Shown: in pieces, positions 9,641 to 17,449 of the stretch
Numbering within the stretch: position 1 is the first letter of the stretch
Layout: each line of letters starts with the position of its first letter
NCBI RefSeq assembly: GCF_014203645.1
Contig: NZ_JACHJL010000024.1
Location: 1 to 64,000, forward strand
DNA length: 64,000 nt
Direction: 5' to 3'
DNA from: Streptomyces zagrosensis
GTDB lineage: Bacteria; Actinomycetota; Actinomycetes; Streptomycetales; Streptomycetaceae
Notes under the pieces: generated by a model
What the model was told of the DNA's origin: nothing
What the model saw: the letters and a program-made list of their open reading frames with translations, nothing else
The model's database searches: none
Position numbers and translations under genes: made by a program

Positions 9641-10199
9641 TAGGGCTTGTAGGGGGCGGCTTCACCGAGTTCCGCAACACCACCCCCACATGCGGAACCG
9701 CGACTTGCTCGTCCCGGCATACCTGTACTACCTCGCCGGCCTTCACTTATGCGGCGCTCGTGATCTGGATCCGCAGCCTCGGACCAGCTGATCTGCAAAA
9801 TCGCGAGGCCCATCACCGGATGCTGCAGACCTTGCTGGCCGCTCAAATCGGCGGCTCGGCCACGTCCGGGACTGTAAAACGTGGCTCTGTCTCACATTCG
9901 GGATGCTGTTGGTGATGTTCGTAGTGCGGGGTGAAGCAGTGCGGCGGGCTGGCTTCACGATTGCTCGCCCGGGCCATCTTCGCGGTCAGCGGCGGAACCA
10001 TCCGACTGGCAGAACTACCCCGCTCGCCAAGCAGCACACCGACCGCCAGCACGGACAGCATGTTGGCGTGGTTTCACCAAACCGAGCGAAGATCACCAAC
10101 AGCATCCATTCGGTGGTGATGCTGAGTAGGATATCAACGAGACTGTCTAGATGGCGTTTTCGGGCATATCTCCACGCTGACCGAGCAGATCACCGGGAT
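9641..10199. other. Gene-free stretch between the PIWI cassette and the next island
   Basis: About 560 bp with no convincing gene. Frames on both strands are short and lack a good start or family signature. The stretch holds the inverted-repeat pair at 9901-9921 and 10087-10107 and probably marks an old recombination junction. Confidence 0.6.
9901..10107. repeat. Inverted-repeat pair enclosing about 165 bp, possible IS or MITE remnant
   Basis: A 21-base arm at 9901-9921 (GGATGCTGTTGGTGATGTTC and one more base) matches the reverse complement of 10087-10107 at 20 of 21 positions. The enclosed DNA has no gene. The spacing suits a miniature inverted-repeat element or two ends left by a deleted insertion sequence. 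The family is not identified. Confidence 0.45.
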
Positions 10200-10397
10200 T
10201 CATGCGACATCACGGGGAACCCGCAGGTCCAAGCGACACGTCTTCCGCCCGACTAACTCCTCGAAGAGGGTGGGATGCCACTCCCGCAGCTTGTCGTCAA
10301 AGTCGCCGTTCTGGACCTCACGCAGGGCCGTCGCGTATCCCACCTCGATGGCTTCGGCGATCATCTGCTGCAGCGCGGCTGGGGCGTACAGGAGCAT
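10200..10397 (-). CDS. Small hypothetical protein, possibly a truncated remnant
   Basis: 65 residues starting MLLYAPAALQQMIAEAIEVG. The N-terminal 50 residues look protein-like (amphipathic helix, then GDFDDKLREWHPTLFEELVGR), while the C-terminal tail is Arg/Val-rich and may be read-through into unrelated DNA. It starts after GGAAGCGGGGCAC and lies 125 nt downstream of the ATPase gene on the same strand. No family recognised. Confidence 0.35.
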   Translation of the reverse strand: MLLYAPAALQQMIAEAIEVGYATALREVQNGDFDDKLREWHPTLFEELVGRKTCRLDLRVPRDVA

Positions 10398-10521
10398 GTG
10401 CCCCGCTTCCGGCGGTCTCGTCGCAGTTCTCCGTCTGCAGGGGGAAGCTGGCCTGACCGGGCGCCGGCCGCCAACATCGGATTGGCCTTGCCGATCAGGG
10501 ACGCACTGCGGTGTCGGGAAC

Positions 10522-11049
10522 CTAGAGCTCGCGCAGACCCATCAGGGTTCGGCCCATCACAAGCTGAGGGATTTCCGCGCTGTCGGTGCCTGAATCACGA
10601 AGTGCGGGGCTGGGACCGGCGGGTACCTCGGCCCAGACGAACTTCCCGGGGTAGGGCCTGAGGTGGTAGTAACCCCAGCGCCGGGCCATTGCCGCGGTGA
10701 GGATCAGGCCGCGGCCCCCGGTGGAATCTTCGTCAGCGGAGCGCCGTGTCGGCGGGCGTGGGTCGCTGTCGCCGACGACGAGTACGACGCTTTCGTTGGT
10801 GGACCAGAGCCTGAGCAGGATCGTACGGAATGTCGGGGAGCTCTCGTCGTCGGATGCTGTCCGTTCGGGGTGAGCGTGACAGACGGCATTGGTGGTGAGT
10901 TCCGAGGCGAGGAGGCGAGCGACCTCGATGCCTTCGTCGGGGAATCGCCAGGTTCGTAGTACGTCGACGGTGTGCCGTCGGGCCCAGGAGACGGCGTTGG
11001 GCGTGGCCGCGAGAGTCAGGTCGCTGAAAAGCGGGTGGTGCTGGTTCAC
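10522..11049 (-). CDS. RsbW-like ATP-binding regulatory protein (HATPase, anti-sigma factor type)
   Basis: 175 residues from GTG at 11049 with AGGGAG upstream. It shows the Bergerat ATP-fold boxes in order: N-box ASELTTNAVCHAH, D-box VGDSDPRPP and G-box TGGRGLILTAAMARRWGY. Many Streptomyces encode dozens of such small kinases/anti-sigma factors, and most have no known partner. Here it ends the minus-strand run of the nucleotide-handling island (15791 to 10522). The 113-bp gap before it suggests it may have its own promoter. A longer frame extends upstream to 11916 but only shadows the methyltransferase gene. Confidence 0.8.
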   Translation of the reverse strand: MNQHHPLFSDLTLAATPNAVSWARRHTVDVLRTWRFPDEGIEVARLLASELTTNAVCHAHPERTASDDESSPTFRTILLRLWSTNESVVLVVGDSDPRPPTRRSADEDSTGGRGLILTAAMARRWGYYHLRPYPGKFVWAEVPAGPSPALRDSGTDSAEIPQLVMGRTLMGLREL

Positions 11050-11161
11050 GTGGATGGCTCCCTCTGAGGGTGGCCGGGTGCGGGCACCGTGGTGAGGAGG
11101 GCGGACCCCGGAGGGCAGACGGGGGACTGGCCGTCCGGGGCCCGCCCGCCGCCGGGTGGCG

Positions 11162-11899
11162 CTACTTCGTCGCGATGACGTAGACGCTGCCCCAGCGGCG
11201 CTTCGGGTTGGCCATGGAGGAGTCGAATGTCCAGGGTTCGACGGCGGTGAAGCCGGCCTCGGTGAAGAGCTGGACGAGCTTCTCGTGGTCGTAGGCCCAC
11301 AGGTGCGCGGTGTAGTTGGGGTCGTCGTCCTGGTCCCGGAAGACGAGGTTGACGAGGTCGAGCTGGGTGTTGATGTCGCCGAGGCAGTCGCGCTTGGCGT
11401 ACCAGCGGTCGATCGTCTCGGTGGAGCGGTCGAGGGGGCCGGGGTACTGGCTGAGGGCGAAGGCGGCGTCGGGCACTCCGGTGATGATCTGGCCTCCAGA
11501 CTCGAGTACGCGGTGGGCTTCGGCCACGTAGTGCTTGACGGAGCGCGGGTAGTCGATGTGCTCCATGAAGTGCTCGGAGAAGAGCGTCTGGACGGTGCCC
11601 TCATGGAGGGGTATACCTTCGCGGACATCCCAGAGCAGGTCGGCGGGCGGGACAGCGTCGATGTTGAAGAAGCCGTCGATGCTGTGGGCCCCGCCGCCGA
11701 TCTGCACCTTGGGGGGCTTCTCGTCGATGCGTCCGGCGGGCCAGGCGCGCTGGCCGGCGTGATGGTAGCGGTGGAGCTCGATCTCCCGGATGGCAGCGCG
11801 GAGGCTGCGGGCCAGGCCGTGGGTAGTGGCGGGATCGTCAAGCAGGGAGGCGATCTGGTCGCCGAGGAGGTCGATTGAGGGCATGCCGAAGCGATGCAT
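11162..11899 (-). CDS. Class I SAM-dependent methyltransferase
   Basis: 245 residues. The methyltransferase core begins near residue 65: VQIGGGAHSIDGFFNID is the SAM-binding glycine loop and acidic strand end. It is followed by ADLLWDVREGIPLHEGTV, SEHFMEHIDYPRS and HRVLESGGQIITGVPD, the usual post-I to motif III layout of small-molecule (type 11/12) methyltransferases. The substrate cannot be read. It is in line with the genes at 13368-11962 and 14120-13365 and could modify a product of that group, but there is no direct evidence. Confidence 0.8.
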   Translation of the reverse strand: MHRFGMPSIDLLGDQIASLLDDPATTHGLARSLRAAIREIELHRYHHAGQRAWPAGRIDEKPPKVQIGGGAHSIDGFFNIDAVPPADLLWDVREGIPLHEGTVQTLFSEHFMEHIDYPRSVKHYVAEAHRVLESGGQIITGVPDAAFALSQYPGPLDRSTETIDRWYAKRDCLGDINTQLDLVNLVFRDQDDDPNYTAHLWAYDHEKLVQLFTEAGFTAVEPWTFDSSMANPKRRWGSVYVIATK

Positions 11900-11961
11900 G
11901 ACGGGCTCCTAGTCATGGAGGATGTTGCGGGGAAGGCGAACCGCGGGCTATGCGGGAGAGG

Positions 11962-13368
11962 TCACGCGGCGCTGGGCGCGGCGGCGGTCCACTGGTTGTT
12001 GCGCATGAGGGTGTACTTGATGTCGACCAGCCGTGGCGCGATGGTCAGCGAGAGTTCCTCGGCCGGGTGGAGGTGACCGGCGTCGTCCTGCTCGGCACGC
12101 CAAACGCGGTAGTCGAGGTTTGGGTAGGCGGGGTTGATCCCGATCTCACCCTTGGGCATCGTGCCGTTGAACGGCGCGATGATGTCCATGTGGTTCCAGT
12201 AGTTCCAGGCTTGCAGGGCCTTGTACTGGTCGAAGTAGAAGTAGAAGTAGAAGTCGGGGTAGCGGCCGAACGTGCGCAGTTCCCGGTGGATGAGGTGGCC
12301 CAGGAGCGGTCCGAGCTGGGTGGCGAGCGCGTCGAACTCCCAGCGGGTGTGGTGCCAGGCTTCGGGGATCTCGCCAGGGGTGAAGAGACGGGCGGCGACG
12401 AGGTGGCTGATCCGCTCGACGAGGTAGGTGCTCGCGTCGACTACGTCGATGGTGGCGTCCACCCGCTGCAGGAGCGCGGCGAGCTGGTCGGGGCGGGGGC
12501 GGAACTTCGCGAGGTCGAACTTGCCGGCCATGGTGGGGAAGGAGGCGAACAGCATCTCCTTGTATAGCCAGTTGTTCAGTTCCCCGAGTTCGGCGAGGCG
12601 GCGGGTGTGCCGGGAGGTCGAGTGGAGCATCAGGTACTCCGCGATCGCCTCGAAGTACACGTAGCCCAGGATCGGGAGGCGCGGGATGGTCTCGTCGAGC
12701 TGCCGGAGGAACAGCTCGGCTTCGACGTGTGCGCCTTGGTAGGCCACGGCGGAGGCTGTGGCGAGGAAGGCCGCTGAGTTCTTCACGCGGCCGACGACCG
12801 TTTCCTCAAGGCGGTGGCGCTCGCTCTTGCTGAGTAGGTATTCGAGATGACTGTAGATCTGCAGGTGGATCTGGCCCAGTCGGAGGTAGTCGATGCCGGC
12901 GAGCCCTCGATATGCCTGCGGGGGAATGTCGATCTCGAAGATCAGCGGGGTCGGGGTGCGGTCGGTGAGGCCGAGTTTGGACAGGAAGGCTGGCGCTTCC
13001 TTCGTCAGGATGTAGGAGGCAAGGTTGTGCATGCGCAGGCCCTGGGCGGTCGCGGTGAGCGGCGCGCAGTAGATGCTGCCGACGAGGCAGCCGCCCGAGG
13101 GGTAGAGGACTCCCTGCTCACTGATCTCCTCCAGGGCGTGGGTGACGTGGAGCAGGTGCAGCTTGCCGCTGCCGTTCAGCGCGTCGAAGAGAGTGTTGTG
13201 GCGAAGCAGCCTGCCGTTCGGCGTCTCCTCGGCCAGGCGCTGGTCCCAGGCCACGGTCTGCGCGGCAAGTGGGTCATTGAGGCCGGCGGAGCCGGGGATC
13301 AAGGTGGAGTCGTAGAAGGCGTGCGCGTCGGCCCACAGGTGGTAGGAATCGAGGAAGTCCACGGTCAC
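11962..13368 (-). CDS. Conserved-looking protein of unknown function, possible ADP-ribosyltransferase-like N-terminus
   Basis: 468 residues; family not recognised. Residues about 70-110 read KLHLLHVTHALEEISEQGVL then YPSGGCLVGSIYCAPL. An H-x-T followed by L-E-E-I, G-V-L and an aromatic strand is the pattern of DarT/RES/ART-type NAD-using folds. This is a weak, motif-level resemblance only. A later strand PLIFEIDIPP and a Glu in HLEYLL could complete such a site. The rest is mostly helical, with an FYFYFYF run near residue 378-384 encoded by repeated 6-bp units (about 12224-12252). The ATG overlaps the HD gene stop (13365-13368), so the two are translationally coupled. Confidence 0.55.
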   Translation of the reverse strand: MTVDFLDSYHLWADAHAFYDSTLIPGSAGLNDPLAAQTVAWDQRLAEETPNGRLLRHNTLFDALNGSGKLHLLHVTHALEEISEQGVLYPSGGCLVGSIYCAPLTATAQGLRMHNLASYILTKEAPAFLSKLGLTDRTPTPLIFEIDIPPQAYRGLAGIDYLRLGQIHLQIYSHLEYLLSKSERHRLEETVVGRVKNSAAFLATASAVAYQGAHVEAELFLRQLDETIPRLPILGYVYFEAIAEYLMLHSTSRHTRRLAELGELNNWLYKEMLFASFPTMAGKFDLAKFRPRPDQLAALLQRVDATIDVVDASTYLVERISHLVAARLFTPGEIPEAWHHTRWEFDALATQLGPLLGHLIHRELRTFGRYPDFYFYFYFDQYKALQAWNYWNHMDIIAPFNGTMPKGEIGINPAYPNLDYRVWRAEQDDAGHLHPAEELSLTIAPRLVDIKYTLMRNNQWTAAAPSAA

Positions 13369-14120
13369 ACCAGGCCCTTCTCTGCCAGGGCGAACCGAAC
13401 GGCCTCGGGGCTGCGGGCGCCGGCGAGTTGGGCCTTCTCTGAGATGACCACGAGATCGAAGGCGAGGCTGCGGAACTCATCGAGTGCTGGCTGGCGTACG
13501 TGTCGGACGTCCGGCCACCACGTGAGTTTCGGCAGGCGATAGCGGTCGAGGGCGTCGGCGGCCTTGACCACGTCGACGATGTGCTCTGCGCGCGAGTAGT
13601 CACTGCGGTCGTCGGCGGTGAAGGCGGTGTACGGGACGTCGTGCAGCCGGACGGCGCTGGCGGCCTGCACGACACGTCGGGGCGTGGCGGTAATGCCGAA
13701 GTGCCCCCAGACGGTGTCGGCGTTCGCGGCGAGCCAGATGGCCGCACGGTCGCCGTGGCCCTGGTCGCCCTTGTCGTGGCGGCGCTGGCAGTCGTGGGTG
13801 GCGGCGGCGAGGATCGCGGTGGCGGTGTCGACGTCGTCCAGGCCGTTCGCCTCGGCAAGGACAGCGGCTAGCGCGGCCGTGCGCATGGCGTGCCGGACGC
13901 CGTGGATCGACGTGTACAGACGGGTGTCGAGCATCCAGGCGGTCGGGATCTCGGTGCGCTTGATGAGGTGCTGCGACGACGGGCGCAGGGCCCGGGGTGA
14001 TGTCGGCGGGAGGGCGGGCTGGTTCTCCACGATCCACGCGACGGTGGTGTGATCGACGTACTGGTGGAGCGGTAGCTGGCCATGGGCAGCCAGCTCGATC
14101 AGACTTGGGGCCGTACTCAT
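13365..14120 (-). CDS. HD-domain phosphohydrolase
   Basis: 251 residues. Metal-binding HD pattern: IHGVRHAMR (His near 74 and 78), ATHDCQRRHDKGDQGH (His-Asp near 108-109) and a later Asp in VKAADALDRYRL. HD proteins hydrolyse nucleotides, cyclic nucleotides or (p)ppGpp-like compounds. It overlaps the 468-residue unknown gene by 4 bp, and 40 bp separate it from the CYTH gene upstream, so the three are probably one transcript. Together with CYTH and nucleoside diphosphate kinase neighbours it suggests turnover of a nucleotide or polyphosphate substrate, which remains inference. Confidence 0.75.
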   Translation of the reverse strand: MSTAPSLIELAAHGQLPLHQYVDHTTVAWIVENQPALPPTSPRALRPSSQHLIKRTEIPTAWMLDTRLYTSIHGVRHAMRTAALAAVLAEANGLDDVDTATAILAAATHDCQRRHDKGDQGHGDRAAIWLAANADTVWGHFGITATPRRVVQAASAVRLHDVPYTAFTADDRSDYSRAEHIVDVVKAADALDRYRLPKLTWWPDVRHVRQPALDEFRSLAFDLVVISEKAQLAGARSPEAVRFALAEKGLV

Positions 14121-14160
14121 CTGTGCCCACCCCCTTGGTGGTCTCCGCGATGGCGTTGCT

Positions 14161-14745
14161 CTACCGGATGGGTGCGGCCTGCTGCTCGCGCTCCTTGCGC
14201 GCCTTCTCCGCGGCTTCGAAGGCCGCGGTGAAGTCGGCCAGCTCAGGCTCGGTCATCAAGGTCACGCCCAACTCGGCTGCGACGTCGGTGATCTTCGCGG
14301 TTGCCTCGGCGCGGTCGGCGTCCGAGGCACTGTCGTCGAGCAGGACCTCGAACTCGGCGTGATACCCCCATGCCTCGCTCCACTTGACCGCGATCTCGAC
14401 GCCGCCGAAGAGGAAGTTGTGACGGAAGTTGAACGCCTCGTGCATGGTCGTCTCGAAGCCGATGGCGTTGAACACCTTCACCGCAGCAGGGACGTCGGCG
14501 GGGGCGATGGCGAACTCGGTCTCCGCGAAGGCCGTTCCCTGACCGATCTTGCTTCCCTTGAGCGTGATCTTGGCGGTCCCGGCGGCCGTGTTGTCGGTGA
14601 CTTTCAGGAGCTGGTCGGGGAGCACGTAGAAGTAGATGTGCTTGTCATCCTTACCCAGGTCCGCGCCGTCTGCCTTCAGACGGGTAACCAGCTGGTCGTG
14701 GGCTTCCTTGGTGAAGCGGGCGCGCATCTCGATCTCGATGGCCAT
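14161..14745 (-). CDS. CYTH-domain protein (triphosphate tunnel family)
   Basis: 194 residues from ATG 14745, preceded by AGGAGACAGCACCCC; the frame extends upstream but without a better ribosome site. The N-terminus IEIEMRAR gives the CYTH ExExK signature with Arg in the last position. Alternating charged strands follow (KITLKGSK, AETEFAIA, EIAVKWSEAW, HAEFEVLLDD), as in triphosphate-tunnel enzymes. Members include class IV adenylate cyclases, thiamine triphosphatases and tripolyphosphatases, and sequence alone does not decide among these. Situated between the HD gene and a small unknown gene. Confidence 0.75.
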   Translation of the reverse strand: MAIEIEMRARFTKEAHDQLVTRLKADGADLGKDDKHIYFYVLPDQLLKVTDNTAAGTAKITLKGSKIGQGTAFAETEFAIAPADVPAAVKVFNAIGFETTMHEAFNFRHNFLFGGVEIAVKWSEAWGYHAEFEVLLDDSASDADRAEATAKITDVAAELGVTLMTEPELADFTAAFEAAEKARKEREQQAAPIR

Positions 14746-14901
14746 GGGGTGCTGTCTCCTCGATTCAGGCATGGCGAAGCCGCCCGGACTTGCCGCAGGG
14801 GGGCCTGTCCGGTGGGGGTGCGATGTGGAATTGACGATCTGGGGCGGGGTGATGCGGCCGGCCCAAGGGCCGACCACATCACCCGATGGGCATCTGCGGT
14901 G

Positions 14902-15201
14902 TCACCCGAGGTCGCCGAAGCGGTCCTGGACGACGCCCGAGTGCAGGTAGGTCGGAAGCGAGACGCCGCCCACCGAGGTGCGGCTGGTGGCGACCTGTTC
15001 CTCTGTGTCGCTGGGGAAGCCTTCCAGGAGGCGGAGGCACTGCTGGACCCATTCGCGCGACCTGGGCCAGTCACCCAGATCGCGGTACCGCACCGCCAGG
15101 GCGTACGCGGTCTCGGTGGCTGCCCACCGATCGGTCACCAGCTCGCGCTGGAAGATCGACTCCAGTTCATCGGCGGAGGCCGTGCGGGTCTGGTTGGTCA
15201 T
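14902..15201 (-). CDS. Small hypothetical protein
   Basis: 99 residues, ATG 15201 after GAGAGGGCACC. The sequence is mostly helical (DELESIFQRELVTDRWAATE, then RYRDLGDWPRSREWVQQCLR), suggestive of a short TPR-like or helical-hairpin protein. It is co-directional between the CYTH and nucleoside diphosphate kinase genes, with gaps of about 156 and 80 bp. No family recognised; reading-frame quality and the ribosome site support a real gene. Confidence 0.6.
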   Translation of the reverse strand: MTNQTRTASADELESIFQRELVTDRWAATETAYALAVRYRDLGDWPRSREWVQQCLRLLEGFPSDTEEQVATSRTSVGGVSLPTYLHSGVVQDRFGDLG

Positions 15202-15281
15202 GGTGCCCTCTCAGGTCGGACGGTCGTGCCCCAGTGGTGATCAACGCGTCAGCGTCCCCACGGTGACGCCGTGACTCGCCT

Positions 15282-15791
15282 CTAGTAGGTGTAGATCTCG
15301 GCCAGCGTCTTGTAGTCCTGCAGCTCGTCCTTGTCGAACCACAGTTCCACCTCCTGCTTGGCCTCCTCGGCGTTGCCGGAGGCGTGGACGAGGTTCGCGA
15401 CCGCCTTGCCCGTCGTGATGCTGGCGGCAGAGCTGTAGTGCGAGAGGTCGCCGCGTACGGTGCCAGCCGGAGCCTGGTTCGGGTACGTGCTGCCCACGAT
15501 CTTCCGGACGGTGGCGATGGCGTCGAACCCCTCCAGCACCAGGGCGATGACCGGACCCTGCTGCATGAACGTCGACGTGACGTTGTAGACCTCCGAACCC
15601 AGCCGCTCCTCAAGGTCGAAGTAGTGCCGGCGGGTGAACTCCTCGTCCATCAGCTTCATTTTCGTGCCGACGATCTTCAGCGCTGCGTCCTCGAATCGCG
15701 TGATGACCCTTCCTGCCAGGCCACGCGCCAGCGCATCGGGCTTGAGCAGGACGAGCGTGCGCTCGACGGTGTGTGCCTGATCCTGGGGCAT
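15282..15791 (-). CDS. Nucleoside diphosphate kinase-like protein (second, accessory copy)
   Basis: 169 residues. NDK residues are intact: Lys in TLVLLKPDAL, Arg/Thr in VRKIVGSTYP, Arg in TVRGDLSH, and the Asn and phosphorylated His in NLVHASGNAEEA, followed by VELWF. The protein is longer than the usual 135-140 residues, and HASGNAEEA replaces the common HGSDS element. It should transfer phosphate between nucleoside tri- and diphosphates. A separate housekeeping ndk normally exists elsewhere in these genomes, so this copy probably serves the local island. It is the first gene of the minus-strand run, divergent from the HTH-Nudix gene. Confidence 0.85.
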   Translation of the reverse strand: MPQDQAHTVERTLVLLKPDALARGLAGRVITRFEDAALKIVGTKMKLMDEEFTRRHYFDLEERLGSEVYNVTSTFMQQGPVIALVLEGFDAIATVRKIVGSTYPNQAPAGTVRGDLSHYSSAASITTGKAVANLVHASGNAEEAKQEVELWFDKDELQDYKTLAEIYTY

Positions 15792-16196
15792 TGACTCCCT
15801 TTCGCCTTGCTAGCAACCGGATATGACGGGTTCTCAGCCGTCATCTGCTGAGGTTACCGGCGCTGACAGGGCGGTTCGTTCGTACGGGCGATGCCCCAGA
15901 AGGGCTAATGCTGCTGGCGGTGAATCGACCAGCGAGGAAGGGGAAGGAATGAGCCAACTTGCCCACATCTACTTACTGTTGAGGCAGCGCAGCTAAGATC
16001 TCCTCCGCGGTCGCTTGGCGCTCTCGCACCACTCGTTGGACTCCCGGGTGCTGAGTAGTTCACCGGGCGAGTCCTTGCCTGGTGACTCCAATTCTTCCCG
16101 AGCTCCACCCGCACCACCATGTAGCGCCAGTGCAATGGGAGTGCACATTCGAAGCGCAGGTTCCTGCACCGCGAGCGACGACGGAGAGGCAGCCTC
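15792..16196. other. Divergent intergenic region of the nucleotide-handling island
   Basis: About 405 bp between the divergent NDK-like and HTH-Nudix genes. It must hold promoters for both directions. No gene is convincing. The segment 16020-16090 contains two copies of a GGACTC/GAGTCC motif in opposite orientation (about 16036 and 16069), which could bind a dimeric regulator. Confidence 0.4.
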
Positions 16197-16850
16197 GTGG
16201 ACGTGATCGAGGTATGGAGCGGCCGCTACGCCTGCCTGCTGCAATCCGCGCTGCGCCTCACCAACGAACAGTTCGCCGCCCGCCTGGGCATCGCCGTGCG
16301 GACTGTCGCCACCTGGCATTCCGACGCGGCTGTCGTACCCCGCCGGGAGATGCAGCAGCTCCTCGACACCGTCCACGAGCAGGCCCCGGAGGCCGCGCGA
16401 CAGCGCTTCGCGCTCTTGGTCGCCACGGAGCGGGCCCCGCAGGCAACGCCTGCGGCCGGCGCCCAAGCGCTCCGCGTTGCCATCGCCGTGGTCGTCCGGG
16501 ACGACAAGGTGCTGTTGGTCTGCCGACGCGACGACGAAGCGACTGGCATCACCTGGCAGTTCCCCGCCGGTGTGATCAAGCCCGGCGGCAAGGCGGAGAC
16601 CACCACGGTGCGGGAGACACTCGACGAAACCGGCGTCCACTGCGCCGTACGGCAGCACCTCGGCAACCGCCTCCATCCGTTGACCGGCGTGCTGTGCGAG
16701 TACTTCCTCTGCGAGTACCTCGCGGGTGAGGCCAAGAACACCGACACCGTCGAGAACATCGACGTGATGTGGGTCCCCAGAAACGCAGTGCCCCGCTTCA
16801 TCCCCACCGATACGATCTTCCCGCCCATTCTCGCCGTGCTGGAGGAGTAG
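16197..16850 (+). CDS. HTH-Nudix fusion, likely nucleotide-sensing regulator or hydrolase
   Basis: 217 residues, GTG start. Residues about 12-60 form a small helix-turn-helix (LRLTNEQFAARLGIAVRTVA, then WHSDAAVVPRREM), as in DUF-type XRE domains. Residues about 90-217 are a Nudix fold (IAVVVRDDKVLLVCRRDD, WQFPAGVIKPGGKAE, VRETLDETGV). The Nudix box is degenerate: the first Glu of Gx5E is Gly and one Glu of REuxEE is Asp, so catalysis may be weak and the domain may sense a ligand. Two nt separate it from the next Nudix gene, and the ribosome site of that gene lies in its last codons. Confidence 0.8.
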   Translation: MDVIEVWSGRYACLLQSALRLTNEQFAARLGIAVRTVATWHSDAAVVPRREMQQLLDTVHEQAPEAARQRFALLVATERAPQATPAAGAQALRVAIAVVVRDDKVLLVCRRDDEATGITWQFPAGVIKPGGKAETTTVRETLDETGVHCAVRQHLGNRLHPLTGVLCEYFLCEYLAGEAKNTDTVENIDVMWVPRNAVPRFIPTDTIFPPILAVLEE

Positions 16851-16852
16851 AC

Positions 16853-17263
16853 ATGTCGCAGCAGAACGCAGATGAGCGACCGGGCATCGCCGCGGCGATC
16901 GTCGTTCACGAAAGCCGTGTGCTCATGGTTCGACGCCGCGTCAGCGAGGGTCAGCTCTCCTGGCAGTTCCCGGCAGGCGAGGTCGAGCCCGGCGAGGCGC
17001 GCGAGGACGCAGCCGTGCGCGAGACAAAAGAGGAGACCGGCTTGGATGTGGCTTCGGTCAAGCTCCTTGGCGAACGGGTTCACCCGAAGACGGGTCGGCT
17101 CATGTCGTACACGGCCTGTGAGGTCGTCGGCGGTACGGCCTACGTCGCGGACACCGACGAGCTCGACGAACTTGCGTGGGTGGCGCACGCCGACATCCCC
17201 AACTACGTTCCGTACGGGCTCTACGAGCCGGTGCAGCAGCACTTGGACGCTGCTCTGAGATAG
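16853..17263 (+). CDS. Nudix hydrolase
   Basis: 136 residues from ATG 16853 (GGAGGAG upstream, inside the end of the previous gene); a longer upstream frame is a shadow. The Nudix box is complete: GEVEPGEAREDAAVRETKEE followed by TGL. Strand segments AIVVHESRVLMVRRR and LSWQFPAG precede it. The size and sequence match MutT-like enzymes that clean up or hydrolyse nucleoside diphosphate derivatives. It is paired with the degenerate HTH-Nudix gene, suggesting one catalytic and one sensing partner. Confidence 0.85.
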   Translation: MSQQNADERPGIAAAIVVHESRVLMVRRRVSEGQLSWQFPAGEVEPGEAREDAAVRETKEETGLDVASVKLLGERVHPKTGRLMSYTACEVVGGTAYVADTDELDELAWVAHADIPNYVPYGLYEPVQQHLDAALR

Positions 17264-17449
17264 CGGAGCGACCCGTCATGGAACGGCGGGCGGGGTAGCT
17301 AGCCGGAGTGCTGAGTGCAGGTGATCAATACCGAGGCGCGCTGGCGAGTGGCGTCCAGTTCTCGCTGCTCGGGAGCTTGTTCGGGGCCTACGGGTAAATC
17401 TGTCGGTCTTTTCGCCAGCTCGCCATCGGCAGACAGGGAATCAGCTGAA

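Noticed and set aside
11050..11916. Upstream extension of the anti-sigma-type ATPase frame
   Set aside because: Pro/Ser/Thr-rich translation antiparallel in bias to the methyltransferase gene; the GTG at 11049 with AGGGAG explains the real start.
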